Below, piece by piece: positions 53,912-62,855 of a DNA stretch of 64,000 nucleotides. Every line of letters starts with the position of its first letter. The stretch's first letter is position 1. This DNA comes from Saccharothrix syringae (lineage in GTDB: Bacteria > Actinomycetota > Actinomycetes > Mycobacteriales > Pseudonocardiaceae). The position numbers and the translations under genes were made by a program. The stretch spans positions 8,370,001-8,434,000 of the forward strand of contig NZ_CP034550.1 in assembly GCF_009498035.1 (NCBI RefSeq). Direction: 5' to 3'. Under the pieces are notes generated by a model. It saw nothing but the letters and a program-made list of their open reading frames with translations, made no database searches and was not told the origin of the DNA.

Positions 53912-55182
53912 AGCACGGCCTCCAGGGTGTCCAACGCCTCTTCCACCTCGTCCTCGGTCACCGTCATGGGCGGCGCGAGCCGGATGACGTTGCCGTACAA
54001 CCCGCCCTTGCCCACCAGCAGGCCGCGTTCCCGCGCGCCCTCCAGCACCGCGACGGCCTTCGCGGCGTCCGGCTCGCCCTGCGGGCCCACCAGCTCGACC
54101 CCGACCATCAGCCCCTTGCCGCGCACGTCGCCCACTGCCGGCCGGTCCTCGGCGATGCGCCGCAGCCCGCCGATCAGCCGGTCGCCGAGCTTGGCCGCGT
54201 TGGCCTGCAAGTCGTTGTCCAGCAGGTAGTCCAGGGTGGCCAGGGCGCCGGTGGTGGCCAGCGGGTTGCCGCCGAAGGTGGACAGCGAGTGCGCGTCCAG
54301 GCAGTCCATCACCTCGCCGCGCGCCACCACGCCGCCGATGGCCAGGCCGTTGCCCAGGCCCTTGGCGAAGGTCATCGCGTCCGGGGTGACGCCGTGCGCC
54401 TGGATGCCCCAGAAGTGCTCGCCGGTGCGGCCCCAGCCGGTCTGCACCTCGTCGGAGACCAACAGGATGCCGTACTCGTCCAGGACCTCCTTGAACGCGG
54501 CGAACAGGCCGTCCGGCGGCGAGGAGAACCCGCCGACGCCCTGGATCGGCTCGACCACCAGGCACGCCACGTCGCCGGCGGTCGCCGTGGCGATCACCTC
54601 GCGCAGGTCGGCCACGCACGCCTTGACGTAGTCGGCGTCGGGGAGGTCCTTGAACGGGCTGCGGTACCGGTAGCCGCCGTGCACCCAGGCGACCTTGACC
54701 GGGCTCAGCGAGGACGCCGACCAGGCCCGGTTGCCGGTGATCGCGACGGTGGCGAACGCGCGGCCGTGGTAGGAGTTGCGCAGCGCCAGCACCTGGTCGC
54801 TGCGGCGGTACCGGGTGGCCAGCATGAGCGCGGTCTCGTTGGCCTCGGTGCCCGAGTTGGTGAAGAACACCTTGGCGTCCGGGATGCCCGACAGCTCCGC
54901 GACCTTCTCGGCCAGCTCCACCTGCGAGCGGATCAGGTAGAGGGTGGAGCTGTGCACCACGCCGGTGGCGAGCTGCGACCGGATCGCGTCGGAGATCTCG
55001 GCCACGTCGTAGCCGATCGCGTTGGTCAGGATGCCGGCGAAGAAGTCGAGGTAGGTGCGGCCCTCGCCGTCGGTGACGCGCCTGCCGCTCGCGCTCGCGA
55101 TCTCGATCGGCCGGTCGTAGTACAGGGCCATCCAGTCGGGCATCACCGCGCGGTGCCGGGCCAGCAGCTCCTCGTGTCCCAT
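53908..55182 (-). CDS. Class III PLP aminotransferase (beta-alanine/GABA/omega type)
   Basis: The 424-residue enzyme has [20 protein letters not shown] (107-126), SYHGR (137-141), [14 protein letters not shown] with Asp244, and PLP Lys274 in TFAKGLGNG. It resembles AGXT2-like aminotransferases acting on beta-alanine, beta-aminoisobutyrate or GABA. The semialdehyde products are substrates of MmsA, encoded directly downstream with overlapping codons. The ATG at 55182 has GGAGGA 5 bp upstream. The gene is divergent from a PucR regulator. Confidence 0.92.
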   Translation of the reverse strand: MGHEELLARHRAVMPDWMALYYDRPIEIASASGRRVTDGEGRTYLDFFAGILTNAIGYDVAEISDAIRSQLATGVVHSSTLYLIRSQVELAEKVAELSGIPDAKVFFTNSGTEANETALMLATRYRRSDQVLALRNSYHGRAFATVAITGNRAWSASSLSPVKVAWVHGGYRYRSPFKDLPDADYVKACVADLREVIATATAGDVACLVVEPIQGVGGFSSPPDGLFAAFKEVLDEYGILLVSDEVQTGWGRTGEHFWGIQAHGVTPDAMTFAKGLGNGLAIGGVVARGEVMDCLDAHSLSTFGGNPLATTGALATLDYLLDNDLQANAAKLGDRLIGGLRRIAEDRPAVGDVRGKGLMVGVELVGPQGEPDAAKAVAVLEGARERGLLVGKGGLYGNVIRLAPPMTVTEDEVEEALDTLEAVL

Positions 55183-55288
55183 GGCGTCCTCCGGTCCTCG
55201 GTCCTGCCCATGGAGTCTGCTGGGCGGGCCGTGGGGCCGCCATGGACAACCTGTACCGCTTTTCGGCACGCCGGATTACGTTGTGTCC

Positions 55289-56938
55289 GTGTACCCGACC
55301 GTCGCCGAGGCGCTCGCCCTGCCCGTGGTCCGCCGGGGCGGGCCCACCGTGGTCGCGGGCGCGGCCGGGATGGGGCGGCGGGTGCGCTGGGTGCACGCGG
55401 CCGAGGTGGCCGACATCGCGCACCTGCTGCGCGGCGGCGAGCTGGTGCTGACCACCGGCATCGCGCTGCCCGAGGACCCGGAGGGGCTGGCCGGGTACGT
55501 GGCCGAGCTGGCGGCGGTGGGCGCGGCCGGGCTGGTGGTGGAGCTGGTGCGGCGGTGGAGCGACGAGGTGCCGGGCGCGCTGGTGGCCGCCGCCGAGCGG
55601 CACGAGCTGCCGCTGGTCACGCTGTCCCGGGAGACCCGGTTCGTGTCGGTGACCGAGGCCGTGGTGGCGCTGATCGTGGACGCGCAGCTGGCCGAGCTGC
55701 GCGCGGCCGAGCAGGTGCACGAGGCGTTCACCGCGCTGACCGTGGCCGGTGCCGAGCCCGCCGAGGTGCTGCGGGAGGTGGCGCGGACCTCCGGGCTGCC
55801 GGTGGTGCTGGAGACGCTGGGGCACGACGTGCTGGCCTACGACGCGGCCGGGCAGGACCCGACCGCGCTGCTGGCCGACTGGGGGCAGCGGTCGCGGGCG
55901 GTCGCGGTGGCCGAGCGGACCGCCTACCACGAGGCGTCCGGGTGGCTGGTGACCGTGGTGGGCGCGCGGGGCGCCGACTGGGGCAGGCTGGTGCTGGTCA
56001 CGCCCGAGGCGCCGCCGCACCGGCACGTGGTGGTGGCCGAGCGGGCGGCGTCGGCGCTGGCCGTGCACCGGCTGGTGGCGCGGGACCGGGAGTCGCTGGA
56101 GCGGCAGACCCACCGGACGCTGCTGACCCAGTTGCTCGGGCAGCCGCCGGCGGACCTGCCGGCCCGGGCCGCCGCGCTGGGCGTGCCCCTGGACCGGCGG
56201 CAGCTGGTCGGCGTGGCGATCCGGCCGGGCGCGGCGACCGCGCCCGCGCAGGCCCTGGCCACCCAGGAGGTGCTGCGGGACCTCGCCGAGGCGACGGCGC
56301 TGGCGGCTCGGCGGGTGACGGTGCCCGCACTGGTCGGCGTGGTCGACGACACGAGCGTGCGGGCGTTGCTCTCGTTGCCGCCGCAGGCCGGGCTGACCGG
56401 TGTGCTGCGGCGGTTGGCGCGGGAGGTGCACCGGACGGCGGCGGGCACGCAGCACGCGCTGCCGGTGGTGGTGGCCGTCGGCACGACCGTGACCGGCCTG
56501 GCCGACGTGCGGCGATCATTGGGCGAGGCGGCGCACGTCGCCGGTGCGGCGTTGCGGTCGCCGGGTTCCCGGCTGTACCACCGGCTGGACGACGTGCGCC
56601 TGCGCGGGCTGCTGCACCTGCTGCGGGAGGACGAGCGGGTGCGGGCGTTCGCGGACCGGGAACTCGGGCCGCTGCTGGCGCGGGACGACAACCAGGGCAG
56701 CCGCCTGGTGGAGCTGCTGCGGTGCTACTGCGAGCACGGCGGCAACAAGTCCGCCGCGGCCGCCGCCGCGCACCTCTCGCGGACCGCGTACTACCAGCAG
56801 TTGGCCCGGATCGAGCAGGTGCTCGGGGTGTCCTTGGAGGACCCGGAGTCGGTGCTGTCGCTGTACGTCGCGCTGCTGGTGCACCAGGCGGGCGGGCGGG
56901 ACCCTCAGCTGCCCCGCCCGCCCTCGGCGGCGGACTAG
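55289..56938 (+). CDS. PucR-family transcriptional regulator
   Basis: The 549-residue regulator has the N-terminal PucR ligand domain (PTVAEALALPVVRRG, then WVHAAEVADIAHLLRGGELV) and the C-terminal PucR helix-turn-helix (LVELLRCYCEHGGNKSAAAA, then AHLSRTAYYQQLARIEQVLG). Such proteins activate purine, pyrimidine or amino acid catabolic genes. It faces the aminotransferase-mmsA operon across about 100 bp and is its likely activator. The start is one of two GTG codons (55283 or 55289). Its last 40 bp resemble the 58-bp repeat unit that follows. Confidence 0.92.
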   Translation: MYPTVAEALALPVVRRGGPTVVAGAAGMGRRVRWVHAAEVADIAHLLRGGELVLTTGIALPEDPEGLAGYVAELAAVGAAGLVVELVRRWSDEVPGALVAAAERHELPLVTLSRETRFVSVTEAVVALIVDAQLAELRAAEQVHEAFTALTVAGAEPAEVLREVARTSGLPVVLETLGHDVLAYDAAGQDPTALLADWGQRSRAVAVAERTAYHEASGWLVTVVGARGADWGRLVLVTPEAPPHRHVVVAERAASALAVHRLVARDRESLERQTHRTLLTQLLGQPPADLPARAAALGVPLDRRQLVGVAIRPGAATAPAQALATQEVLRDLAEATALAARRVTVPALVGVVDDTSVRALLSLPPQAGLTGVLRRLAREVHRTAAGTQHALPVVVAVGTTVTGLADVRRSLGEAAHVAGAALRSPGSRLYHRLDDVRLRGLLHLLREDERVRAFADRELGPLLARDDNQGSRLVELLRCYCEHGGNKSAAAAAAHLSRTAYYQQLARIEQVLGVSLEDPESVLSLYVALLVHQAGGRDPQLPRPPSAAD

Positions 56939-56958
56939 ACCTTCCGCGACTGCACGAC

Positions 56959-57234
56959 CGGACCGGCGGGGCCCTCAGCCTGCCCCGCTCCCGGCGAACC
57001 GGAACTCCACCACCGGACCAGCAGGACCCACAGCCTGCCCCGCCCCCGGCAGCGAACCGGAACCCCACCACCGAACCAGCAGGACCCACAGCCTGCCCCG
57101 CCCCCGGCGGCGAACTCGAACTCCACCACCAGACCAGCAGGACCCACAGCCTGCCCCGCCCCCGGCGGCGAACCCGAACTCCACCACCGAACCAGCGGGA
57201 CCCACAGCTCGCCCCGCGCCCGGCGGCGAACTAG
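56959..57234. repeat. 58-bp tandem repeat, about five copies, after the PucR gene
   Basis: Units start at 56959 (55 bp), then at 57014, 57072, 57130 and 57188 with an exact 58-bp period; the last is truncated by the convergent stop codon. The core is CAGCAGGACCCACAGCCTGC, CCCGCCCCCGGCGGCGAAC and TCCACCAC. The final 40 bp of the PucR gene (GGGACCCTCAGCTGCCCCGC... GGCGGCGGACTAG) match the same core, and the last unit ends GGCGGCGAACTAG, so the gene end seems to be copy zero. Nothing else is in this spacer. Confidence 0.92.
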
Positions 57235-57659
57235 GGCAGCGTCGGCGCCTGCAGCGGCAGGTCGGTGAGACCCGGCACCGGCAGGGCCGGCGCCTCGGGG
57301 GCGGCCAGGCCCGGCGTCAGCGCCCGTTCCTGGGGCGCGGCCGGCGCGGCGGGCACGGCCGGCAGCGCGCCCGGCGCGGCCAGCTCCGGCAGGCCGACCC
57401 CGGCGGGTGCCGCGACCTGCGGCGCCTTGGTCTCCGGCATCGAGGCGGCGGCGGGCGCCGGCAGCTGGAGCGAGTGCCCGGAGAGCAGGTCGGTGCGGGG
57501 CGTGACGACCTGCTCGCCGACCTCGGGCGAGTAGCCGACGCCGTCCACCAGGTCGGTGGGGGCCTCGGCGGCGTTGGCGGCGGACGCGAGGAGCGGCGAG
57601 GCGCCGGCGGCGAGCAGGGCGGCGGCACGCAGGAGTCCGCGCGTGCGGTTTCCAGACAC
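57231..57659 (-). CDS. Small secreted Ala/Pro-rich protein
   Basis: The 142-residue product has a signal peptide (RGLLRAAALLAAGASPLLAS, cleavage near ANAAEA) and an Ala-Pro-Leu-rich low-complexity mature part with no recognisable domain. The GTG at 57659 has TTAGGAA upstream; an ATG at 57686 is a weaker choice. The stop codon lies in the last unit of the 58-bp array, so the C-terminus may have been reshaped by it. Function unknown; an envelope-associated role is a guess from the signal peptide. Confidence 0.65.
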   Translation of the reverse strand: MSGNRTRGLLRAAALLAAGASPLLASAANAAEAPTDLVDGVGYSPEVGEQVVTPRTDLLSGHSLQLPAPAAASMPETKAPQVAAPAGVGLPELAAPGALPAVPAAPAAPQERALTPGLAAPEAPALPVPGLTDLPLQAPTLP

Positions 57660-57791
57660 GGTGTTCCTAACCTGGTCGGGGACCATCAACTGACCCCTAC
57701 TGCATCGGCCGCCGCCAAACCGCTCCACAGGTGCACGATCAGGTGACTGACGCTCCGTGTTGCCGCCACCCGATCGGGTCAGAATGGCCCT

Positions 57792-59828
57792 GTGGACGAC
57801 TTACGCAACACCACGGGCCCGGTGCACGGGCACGTGGTCCAGGCCGGCACGATCAACGGCGGCGTGCACCTGTCCGGTCCACCGGCGCGGCCCGTCGGCC
57901 GGCTCCCGCCCGCCGTGCCGCACTTCGTGGGGCGCGCCGACGAACTGGCCCTGCTGACCGCCCGGCTCGGCGCCGCGCCGATCACGGTGGTCACCGGCAC
58001 CGCGGGCGTCGGCAAGACCACCCTCGCGGTGACCTGGGCGCGCTCGGTGGCCGACCGCTTCCCCGACGGCGTGCTGTACGCGGACCTGCGCGGGTTCGAC
58101 CCGCTCGGCCCGGTCGACCCGGCCACCGCGGTCCGCGGCTTCCTCGACGCGTTCGCCGTCCCGGCGCAGGAGGTCCCCACCGACCCCGACGCGCAGGCGG
58201 CCCTCTACCGCAGCCACGTGGAGGGCAGGCGGGTGCTGGTGCTGCTGGACAACGCGCGCGACCCCGAGCAGGTGCGCCCGCTGCTGCCCGGCAGCGCCAC
58301 CTGCGCGGTCGTGGTCACCAGCCGCAACCGGCTCAGCGGCCTGGTGGCGCGCGAGCAGGCGGGCCGCTGCTCCCTGGGGCCGCTGTCCGCGGCGGAGTCG
58401 CGCGACCTGCTGTCGGCCCACCTCGGCCCGGCGCGGGTGGCGGCGGAGCGGCGGGCGGTGGACGAGCTGGTCGAGCGCTGCGCGCGGCTGCCCATCGCCC
58501 TGGCCATCGCCGGCACCAGGGCCGTGGACGCGCGGCACGCGGACCTGGTCGAGGTGGTCACCGAGCTGGCGGAGCTGTCGGAGCTGTCCACGGGCGACGG
58601 CGAGCGCACCGACCTGCCCACGATCTTCGGCTGGTCCTACCGCGTGCTGTCCCCGCCCGCGGCCCGGCTGTTCCGCCTGCTCGGCCTGCACCCCGGCCCG
58701 GACTTCGGCCTGCCCGCCGCGGCGAGCCTGCTCGGGGCGCCGCTCCCGGACACCCGGCGCCTGCTGCGCGAGCTGACCGGGGCCTCGCTGCTCGAAGACC
58801 ACGCCAGGGGCCGCTACCGGTTCCACGACCTGCTGCGCGAGTACGCCGCCGGGCGGGCCGAGGCGGAGGAACCGGCCGGGGCGCGGCACGCGGCCGTCCT
58901 GCGGCTGCTCGACCACTACCTGCGCACGAGCTTCGCCGGGGAGCGGCAGCTCTACCCGCACCGCGACCCGATCGCCCCGGGACCGCCGGCCGGGGGCGCG
59001 GTCACCGTGCCGGTCACCGACCTCCCCTCGGCGTGGGACTGGTTCACCACCGAGCACGCGAACCTGCTCGCCGCGCTGTCCCTCGCCGAGCGCACGGGGT
59101 GCGCAGGCCACGTGTGGCGGCTCGCCTGGAGCATGTCGTCCTACCTGGGTCGCAGCGGGCGCTGGCAGGACTGGGAGGCGACCCAGCGGCAGGCGCTGGC
59201 CGCCGCGGCCGGGCCGGGGGCCGAGGCGCTGGTGCTGCGCGTGCTCGGCCGGGTGTTCACCCTCAGCGGTCGCTACGGCGAGGCGGTCGAGGTGCTGGAG
59301 CGGGCGCTGGCGCTCCCCGTGGACCTGGCGCACACGCACGAAGCGCTCAGCCTGGCCCACGAGCGGCGAGGAGCGCCGGCCGAGGCGCTGGACCACGCGC
59401 GCACCGCCGTGGCGCTCAGCGCTCAAGGCGGCAACCGGCTCCGGCGGACCAGCGCGCTCGTCCAACTGGGCCGGGCGCTCGTGGCCTCGGGCGAGCCGGC
59501 CGAGGCGCGTGAACACCTCACCCGCGCGGTGGACGCCCTCGCGGGTGCGGACGACCGGATCAGCCTGGCCGATGCCACCGAGGCGCTGGGCCGGGCGAGC
59601 CTGCACTCGGGCGACCACACCGGGGCGCTCGCGCGCTTCGCGGAGGCCCTGGCGTGCTACCGCGAGTTCGGCGACCGCTGGTCCGAGGCGCACACGACGG
59701 CCCGCGTCGGCGAGGCGTGGTCCGGCCTGGGCGACCTCGACCGGGCCCGCTACGCGTGGCAGGCGGCGTCCGAGCTGTTCGCGCTGATCAACCACCCCGA
59801 GGCCGCGAGGTGGCGGGACCGGGTGTGA
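57792..59828 (+). CDS. STAND NTPase with NB-ARC and TPR repeats, containing a TTA codon
   Basis: The 678-residue protein begins with TTGPVHGHVVQAGTINGGVH, then an NB-ARC module with P-loop GTAGVGKTT (69-77) and VLVLLDNA, a winged helix ending YRFHDLLREYAAGR, and TPR repeats from about 400. It is a paralogue in layout of the protein at 16180. The fourth codon is TTA (57801-57803), so in Streptomyces-like genera translation would depend on the bldA tRNA and be limited to late growth or development. The GTG at 57792 is the only start that gives the conserved N-terminal motif. Confidence 0.9.
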   Translation: MDDLRNTTGPVHGHVVQAGTINGGVHLSGPPARPVGRLPPAVPHFVGRADELALLTARLGAAPITVVTGTAGVGKTTLAVTWARSVADRFPDGVLYADLRGFDPLGPVDPATAVRGFLDAFAVPAQEVPTDPDAQAALYRSHVEGRRVLVLLDNARDPEQVRPLLPGSATCAVVVTSRNRLSGLVAREQAGRCSLGPLSAAESRDLLSAHLGPARVAAERRAVDELVERCARLPIALAIAGTRAVDARHADLVEVVTELAELSELSTGDGERTDLPTIFGWSYRVLSPPAARLFRLLGLHPGPDFGLPAAASLLGAPLPDTRRLLRELTGASLLEDHARGRYRFHDLLREYAAGRAEAEEPAGARHAAVLRLLDHYLRTSFAGERQLYPHRDPIAPGPPAGGAVTVPVTDLPSAWDWFTTEHANLLAALSLAERTGCAGHVWRLAWSMSSYLGRSGRWQDWEATQRQALAAAAGPGAEALVLRVLGRVFTLSGRYGEAVEVLERALALPVDLAHTHEALSLAHERRGAPAEALDHARTAVALSAQGGNRLRRTSALVQLGRALVASGEPAEAREHLTRAVDALAGADDRISLADATEALGRASLHSGDHTGALARFAEALACYREFGDRWSEAHTTARVGEAWSGLGDLDRARYAWQAASELFALINHPEAARWRDRV

Positions 59829-59833
59829 GAAAA

Positions 59834-59878
59834 GGCCCCGCGGTCCACCCGTCCGCCGAAACGGGGAACCGCGGGGCC
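59834..59878. terminator. Hairpin terminator after the TTA-containing STAND gene
   Basis: GGCCCCGCGGT (59834-59844) pairs perfectly with ACCGCGGGGCC (59868-59878), starting 6 bp after the stop. It lies between convergent genes; 59879-59964 holds nothing else I can name. Confidence 0.75.
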
Positions 59879-59964
59879 ACCCGCCCCCTCAGGCGGTTCG
59901 TGGGCCGCCACGGGCCCGTGCCGGGGAGACTGGCGGCACGGACCCGCGGCGGCTTCCCCCGGGA

Positions 59965-60630
59965 CTAGGGGTTCGTCACCCCGAGCGCGTAGCCGCCGGA
60001 GCCGCTGGACGCGTGCACCCGGTAGCGGTAGTACCCCGCGGTGCCGTTGCAGGTCACCGTCTCGCTCGCCGACGGGCTGTCGCCCTCGGCCACGTCGACC
60101 CGCGCGCCGCCGTTCGGCCGGAGCGCCTGCCCGCCGGCGGCCGGGGAACCGCGGTGGGTGGTCTCCGAGTCGCGGTGCCACCCGGTGGTCGACCCGGAGT
60201 GGTCGTTCACCAGGCCGCGCGGGGTGTTGCCCGGGAACGAGGAACCCCGGAACGAGCCGCTCGGGTCGGACGTCGACGCGCCGGTCGTGCCGCAGTGGCC
60301 CGCGGTGGCGAAGCCGCCGTCGACCGGGAAGCCGACCGAGCAGCGCGTGCCGCTGCCGGTGTTGTGGGCGTTGCCGCCGATCACGTCGATCAGCGGGCGC
60401 GGGGCCTCGGTCGTGGTGGCGTACCGGACCGCCGCCGCGCGGGCGCCCGAGGAGGCGGCGGACGCCCGCGCGGCGGCGAGCTGCGAGGGGTGCGACTCGA
60501 CCACGACGGTGTCGGTGGGCAGGTCGACGTACCAGCCGGGCACCGACGCGGCGTTGGCGTCCAGGCCGAGGTCGCGCCGGGTGCCGGCCGCCGGCGGCGC
60601 CGCGACGAGCGCCCTCGCGGCAGTGGACAT
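59965..60630 (-). pseudogene. Decayed streptogrisin-like serine protease (in-frame remnant)
   Basis: The 221-codon frame is open and has a good ribosome-binding site (GAGGAG, 6 bp before ATG 60630), but most functional parts are missing. It has no signal peptide and only part of a pro-region (PGWYVDLPTDTVVVES). The S1E protease start RCSVGFPVDGGFATAGHCG with the catalytic His is intact. Then GSSFPGN and GSTTGWH are followed directly by a C-terminal pre-peptidase-type domain (TCNGTAGYYRYRVHASSGSG). The catalytic Asp and the GDSGG serine segment are absent. Several in-frame deletions explain this; a non-catalytic secreted function is unlikely without a signal peptide. Confidence 0.75.
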
Positions 60631-60731
60631 GGGGTTCTCCTCGGAGGAGTGCGGGGATTCCCCGTGAAAAGTAAATGCGCCGCCGCGAACCGGGTAATAC
60701 CGCTTTGGTCATAAGACGGCGTGATGGCCCT

Positions 60732-61706
60732 TCACACGTTCGCGTGATGTCCGACCGTGCCGAACTCCGGGTGCGCCGCCAACCAGGACGCGTAGCGGGC
60801 GCTGCGCTCGGCGGTCTCCCGGTACGCCTCGGCGGCGTAGCGGAGCACCTGCGGCCCGAACGCGGCGGCCGGCCCCTCGGGGTCCCAGCCGATGAGGTGC
60901 CGCCAGCGCAGCGGCACGCCCGCCAGCGGCATGGTGACCAGGCCCGGGGTGTGGCGGAACGTCGGCTGGCACAGCACCACCGCGTCACCCCCGGCGGCCA
61001 GGTCGATGCACGCGGCCATGTCCACCTCGTACAGGGTGCGCGGCGTGAACCCGGCCCGGCTGCACGCGGCCACGAAGCAGTCGCCGAAGCACCCGTCGCC
61101 GGGCACCGCCGCCCACTGGGTGTCCGCCAGCGCCGCCAGGTCCACCTCCTCCAGCAGCGCGCTCGGGTGGTCCTCGGGCACCAGCACGAACACCGGCTCG
61201 ACCGCGATCACGCTCCAGGTCAGCCCGTGGTCGGCGGGCGGCGGCGCGTCGCCGCACACCCCGACCAGCACGTAGTCGAGCCGGCCCGCGGCGACCATGG
61301 CCGCCAGCTCGTCGTTGGACCACGACACCTGGGTGGACACGGGCGAGCCGGGGTGCTCCTCGGTCAGCCGGTGCACCAGGCCGCCGAGCATCGGGCCGTT
61401 GACCGCGCCCACCCGGTGGCGCTCGCCGGGCTCGCCGTCGTCGACCAGGCGCAGCGCGTCCTCCTGGAGGCGGGAGAACGCCGGCAGCAGCACGCGCGCC
61501 CGCTCCAGCACCAGCTCGCCCAGCGGGGTGGGCCGGGCACCCTTGTGGTCGCGCTCGAACAGCCTGCCGCCGAGCAGCGCCTCGATCCGGTGGAGCTGCG
61601 CGGTCAGGGCGGGCTGGGCGAGGCCCAGCACCGAGGCCGCCTTGGAGAGGCTGCCGGCGTCCGCGATGGCGCAGACGACGCGCAGGTGGCGCAGTTCGAG
61701 CTTCAT
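60732..61706 (-). CDS. LysR-family transcriptional regulator
   Basis: The 324-residue product has the N-terminal LysR helix-turn-helix (ELRHLRVVCAIADAGSLSKA, then ASVLGLAQPALTAQLHRIEA) and a periplasmic-binding-like sensor domain. It lies 101 bp upstream of the protease remnant on the same strand and is divergent from the RDD gene. In Streptomyces a LysR gene often accompanies secreted trypsin-like proteases, which fits a decayed regulator-target pair here; this is inference. Confidence 0.93.
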   Translation of the reverse strand: MKLELRHLRVVCAIADAGSLSKAASVLGLAQPALTAQLHRIEALLGGRLFERDHKGARPTPLGELVLERARVLLPAFSRLQEDALRLVDDGEPGERHRVGAVNGPMLGGLVHRLTEEHPGSPVSTQVSWSNDELAAMVAAGRLDYVLVGVCGDAPPPADHGLTWSVIAVEPVFVLVPEDHPSALLEEVDLAALADTQWAAVPGDGCFGDCFVAACSRAGFTPRTLYEVDMAACIDLAAGGDAVVLCQPTFRHTPGLVTMPLAGVPLRWRHLIGWDPEGPAAAFGPQVLRYAAEAYRETAERSARYASWLAAHPEFGTVGHHANV

Positions 61707-61779
61707 CCGACCGAAGGTAGGACACCGGCAACGAGCAGTCGACCGCCTGGCGACCATCACCCGAACAGGAGGGTCGCGT

Positions 61780-61795
61780 TCCGTATTTTTACGGA
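61780..61795. promoter_or_regulatory. Small inverted repeat in the LysR/RDD divergent promoter
   Basis: TCCGTA and TACGGA are separated by TTTT at 61780-61795. The A/T-rich loop in a GC-rich genome and the position between divergent genes suggest a regulator site, perhaps for the LysR protein. TATTGT at about 61819 could be a -10 box for the RDD gene. Confidence 0.4.
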
Positions 61796-61850
61796 CCGCT
61801 CCGATTACGCACCGCACTATTGTTCGGCCATCCGAATACGGGGGGTATTC

Positions 61851-62594
61851 ATGGCACTACAGCCCGCACCACCGCGGCACCTCGGCCGCCGCTGGGTCGC
61901 CCGACTGGTCGACTGGCTCCTCCCGCTGGTGCTCACCTCGCCGCTGTGGTTGGTCGGCCTCGGCCACCTCCAGCACAGCGCGGCGTTCAGCGCCGCCTCG
62001 GTGGTCGACGACAGCGTGCTGGGCCTGCTCACCCTGCGGTGGGGCGACGCGGGCGACAGCGCGGGCGCCGGCCTGGCCGAGGTCTGGGGCACCGCGGTCG
62101 CCACGGTGGTGGCCGTCGTGGTCGCGCAGGTCCTGGTCGTCGCCGCCTACGACTTCGTCGCCCACGCGTGGCTGGGGCGCACCCTGGGCAAGGCGATCAC
62201 CTCGCTGTCCGTCGTGCCCGTCGACGGCTCGCGGCGGATCGGGCCGGCACGCGCGCTCACCCGCTCGGCGCTGACCGTGCTGCTGCCGGGTGCCGGGTGG
62301 GCGGTGCTGATCGCCGGGGTGCTCGACCTCGACGTGCCGCTGGTGCTGCTGGGGTCGGCGCTGGTGGTGCTGTCGTGCGTGGAGTGCCTGGCGCTGCGCG
62401 GCCCCCGGTGCTGGCACGACCGCAGGGCCGGCACCGTGGTCCAGCCGGTGGACTGGGCGGCCAAGCTCGCCGCCGTCCGGGACTCGGGCGCGTGGGCGCT
62501 GGCGCAGCGCGCGCCGGGCCGGGTGCTGGAGCAGGGGTTGGCGCTGCGGGACCGCTTCGGCCCCGGCCGCGAGGGGCCGCGACCGCCCCGATAG
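61851..62594 (+). CDS. RDD-family membrane protein
   Basis: The 247-residue product has the RDD start RRWVARLVDWLLPLVL, and after two further helices the conserved GRTLGKAITSLSVVPVDG segment. RDD proteins are small membrane proteins, some proposed as ion exchangers; the role here is unknown. The ATG at 61851 has GGGGGT 5 bp upstream. A 27-bp stem hairpin begins 18 bp after the stop. Confidence 0.85.
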   Translation: MALQPAPPRHLGRRWVARLVDWLLPLVLTSPLWLVGLGHLQHSAAFSAASVVDDSVLGLLTLRWGDAGDSAGAGLAEVWGTAVATVVAVVVAQVLVVAAYDFVAHAWLGRTLGKAITSLSVVPVDGSRRIGPARALTRSALTVLLPGAGWAVLIAGVLDLDVPLVLLGSALVVLSCVECLALRGPRCWHDRRAGTVVQPVDWAAKLAAVRDSGAWALAQRAPGRVLEQGLALRDRFGPGREGPRPPR

Positions 62595-62611
62595 CGCAAC
62601 CGCCTCGGCAA

Positions 62612-62671
62612 CCCGAACGCGCGACACCGCTCCCGGCCACCACCGGCCGGGAGCGGTGTCGCGCGTTCGGG
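62612..62671. terminator. 27-bp perfect hairpin after the RDD gene
   Basis: The 27 bases 62612-62638 (starting CCCGAACGCGCGACACCG) are exactly complementary to 62645-62671, with a 6-nt loop ACCACC. No mismatch occurs in the stem. It most likely terminates RDD transcription. The remaining spacer to 62855 shows no other gene. Confidence 0.85.
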
Positions 62672-62855
62672 CGTGGTCCGCGCGCCGGGCCGGGCACCGC
62701 GCGCCCGCAACGGGCAAGTTGTGCGCTGATCATGCCAAGCGTGGACACTCTGACACTGCCCAACCGCGTAGCCCGACCGGAGGATGCCGGGATGGAAAAG
62801 GCGCCGAATCGCCCGTCCGAAGGGTGTTCCACGAGCGTAACAGGGGAGTAATCGC

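Noticed and set aside
52409..56455. A single open frame of about 1,350 codons on the minus strand through mmsA, the aminotransferase region and antisense to PucR
   Set aside because: Only the mmsA part is coding; the rest reads other genes in a wrong frame, common at 73% GC.
56959..57234. Regular repeats with 58-bp period resembling a CRISPR array
   Set aside because: Units are contiguous and nearly identical along their whole length; there are no unique spacers and no cas genes in the window.
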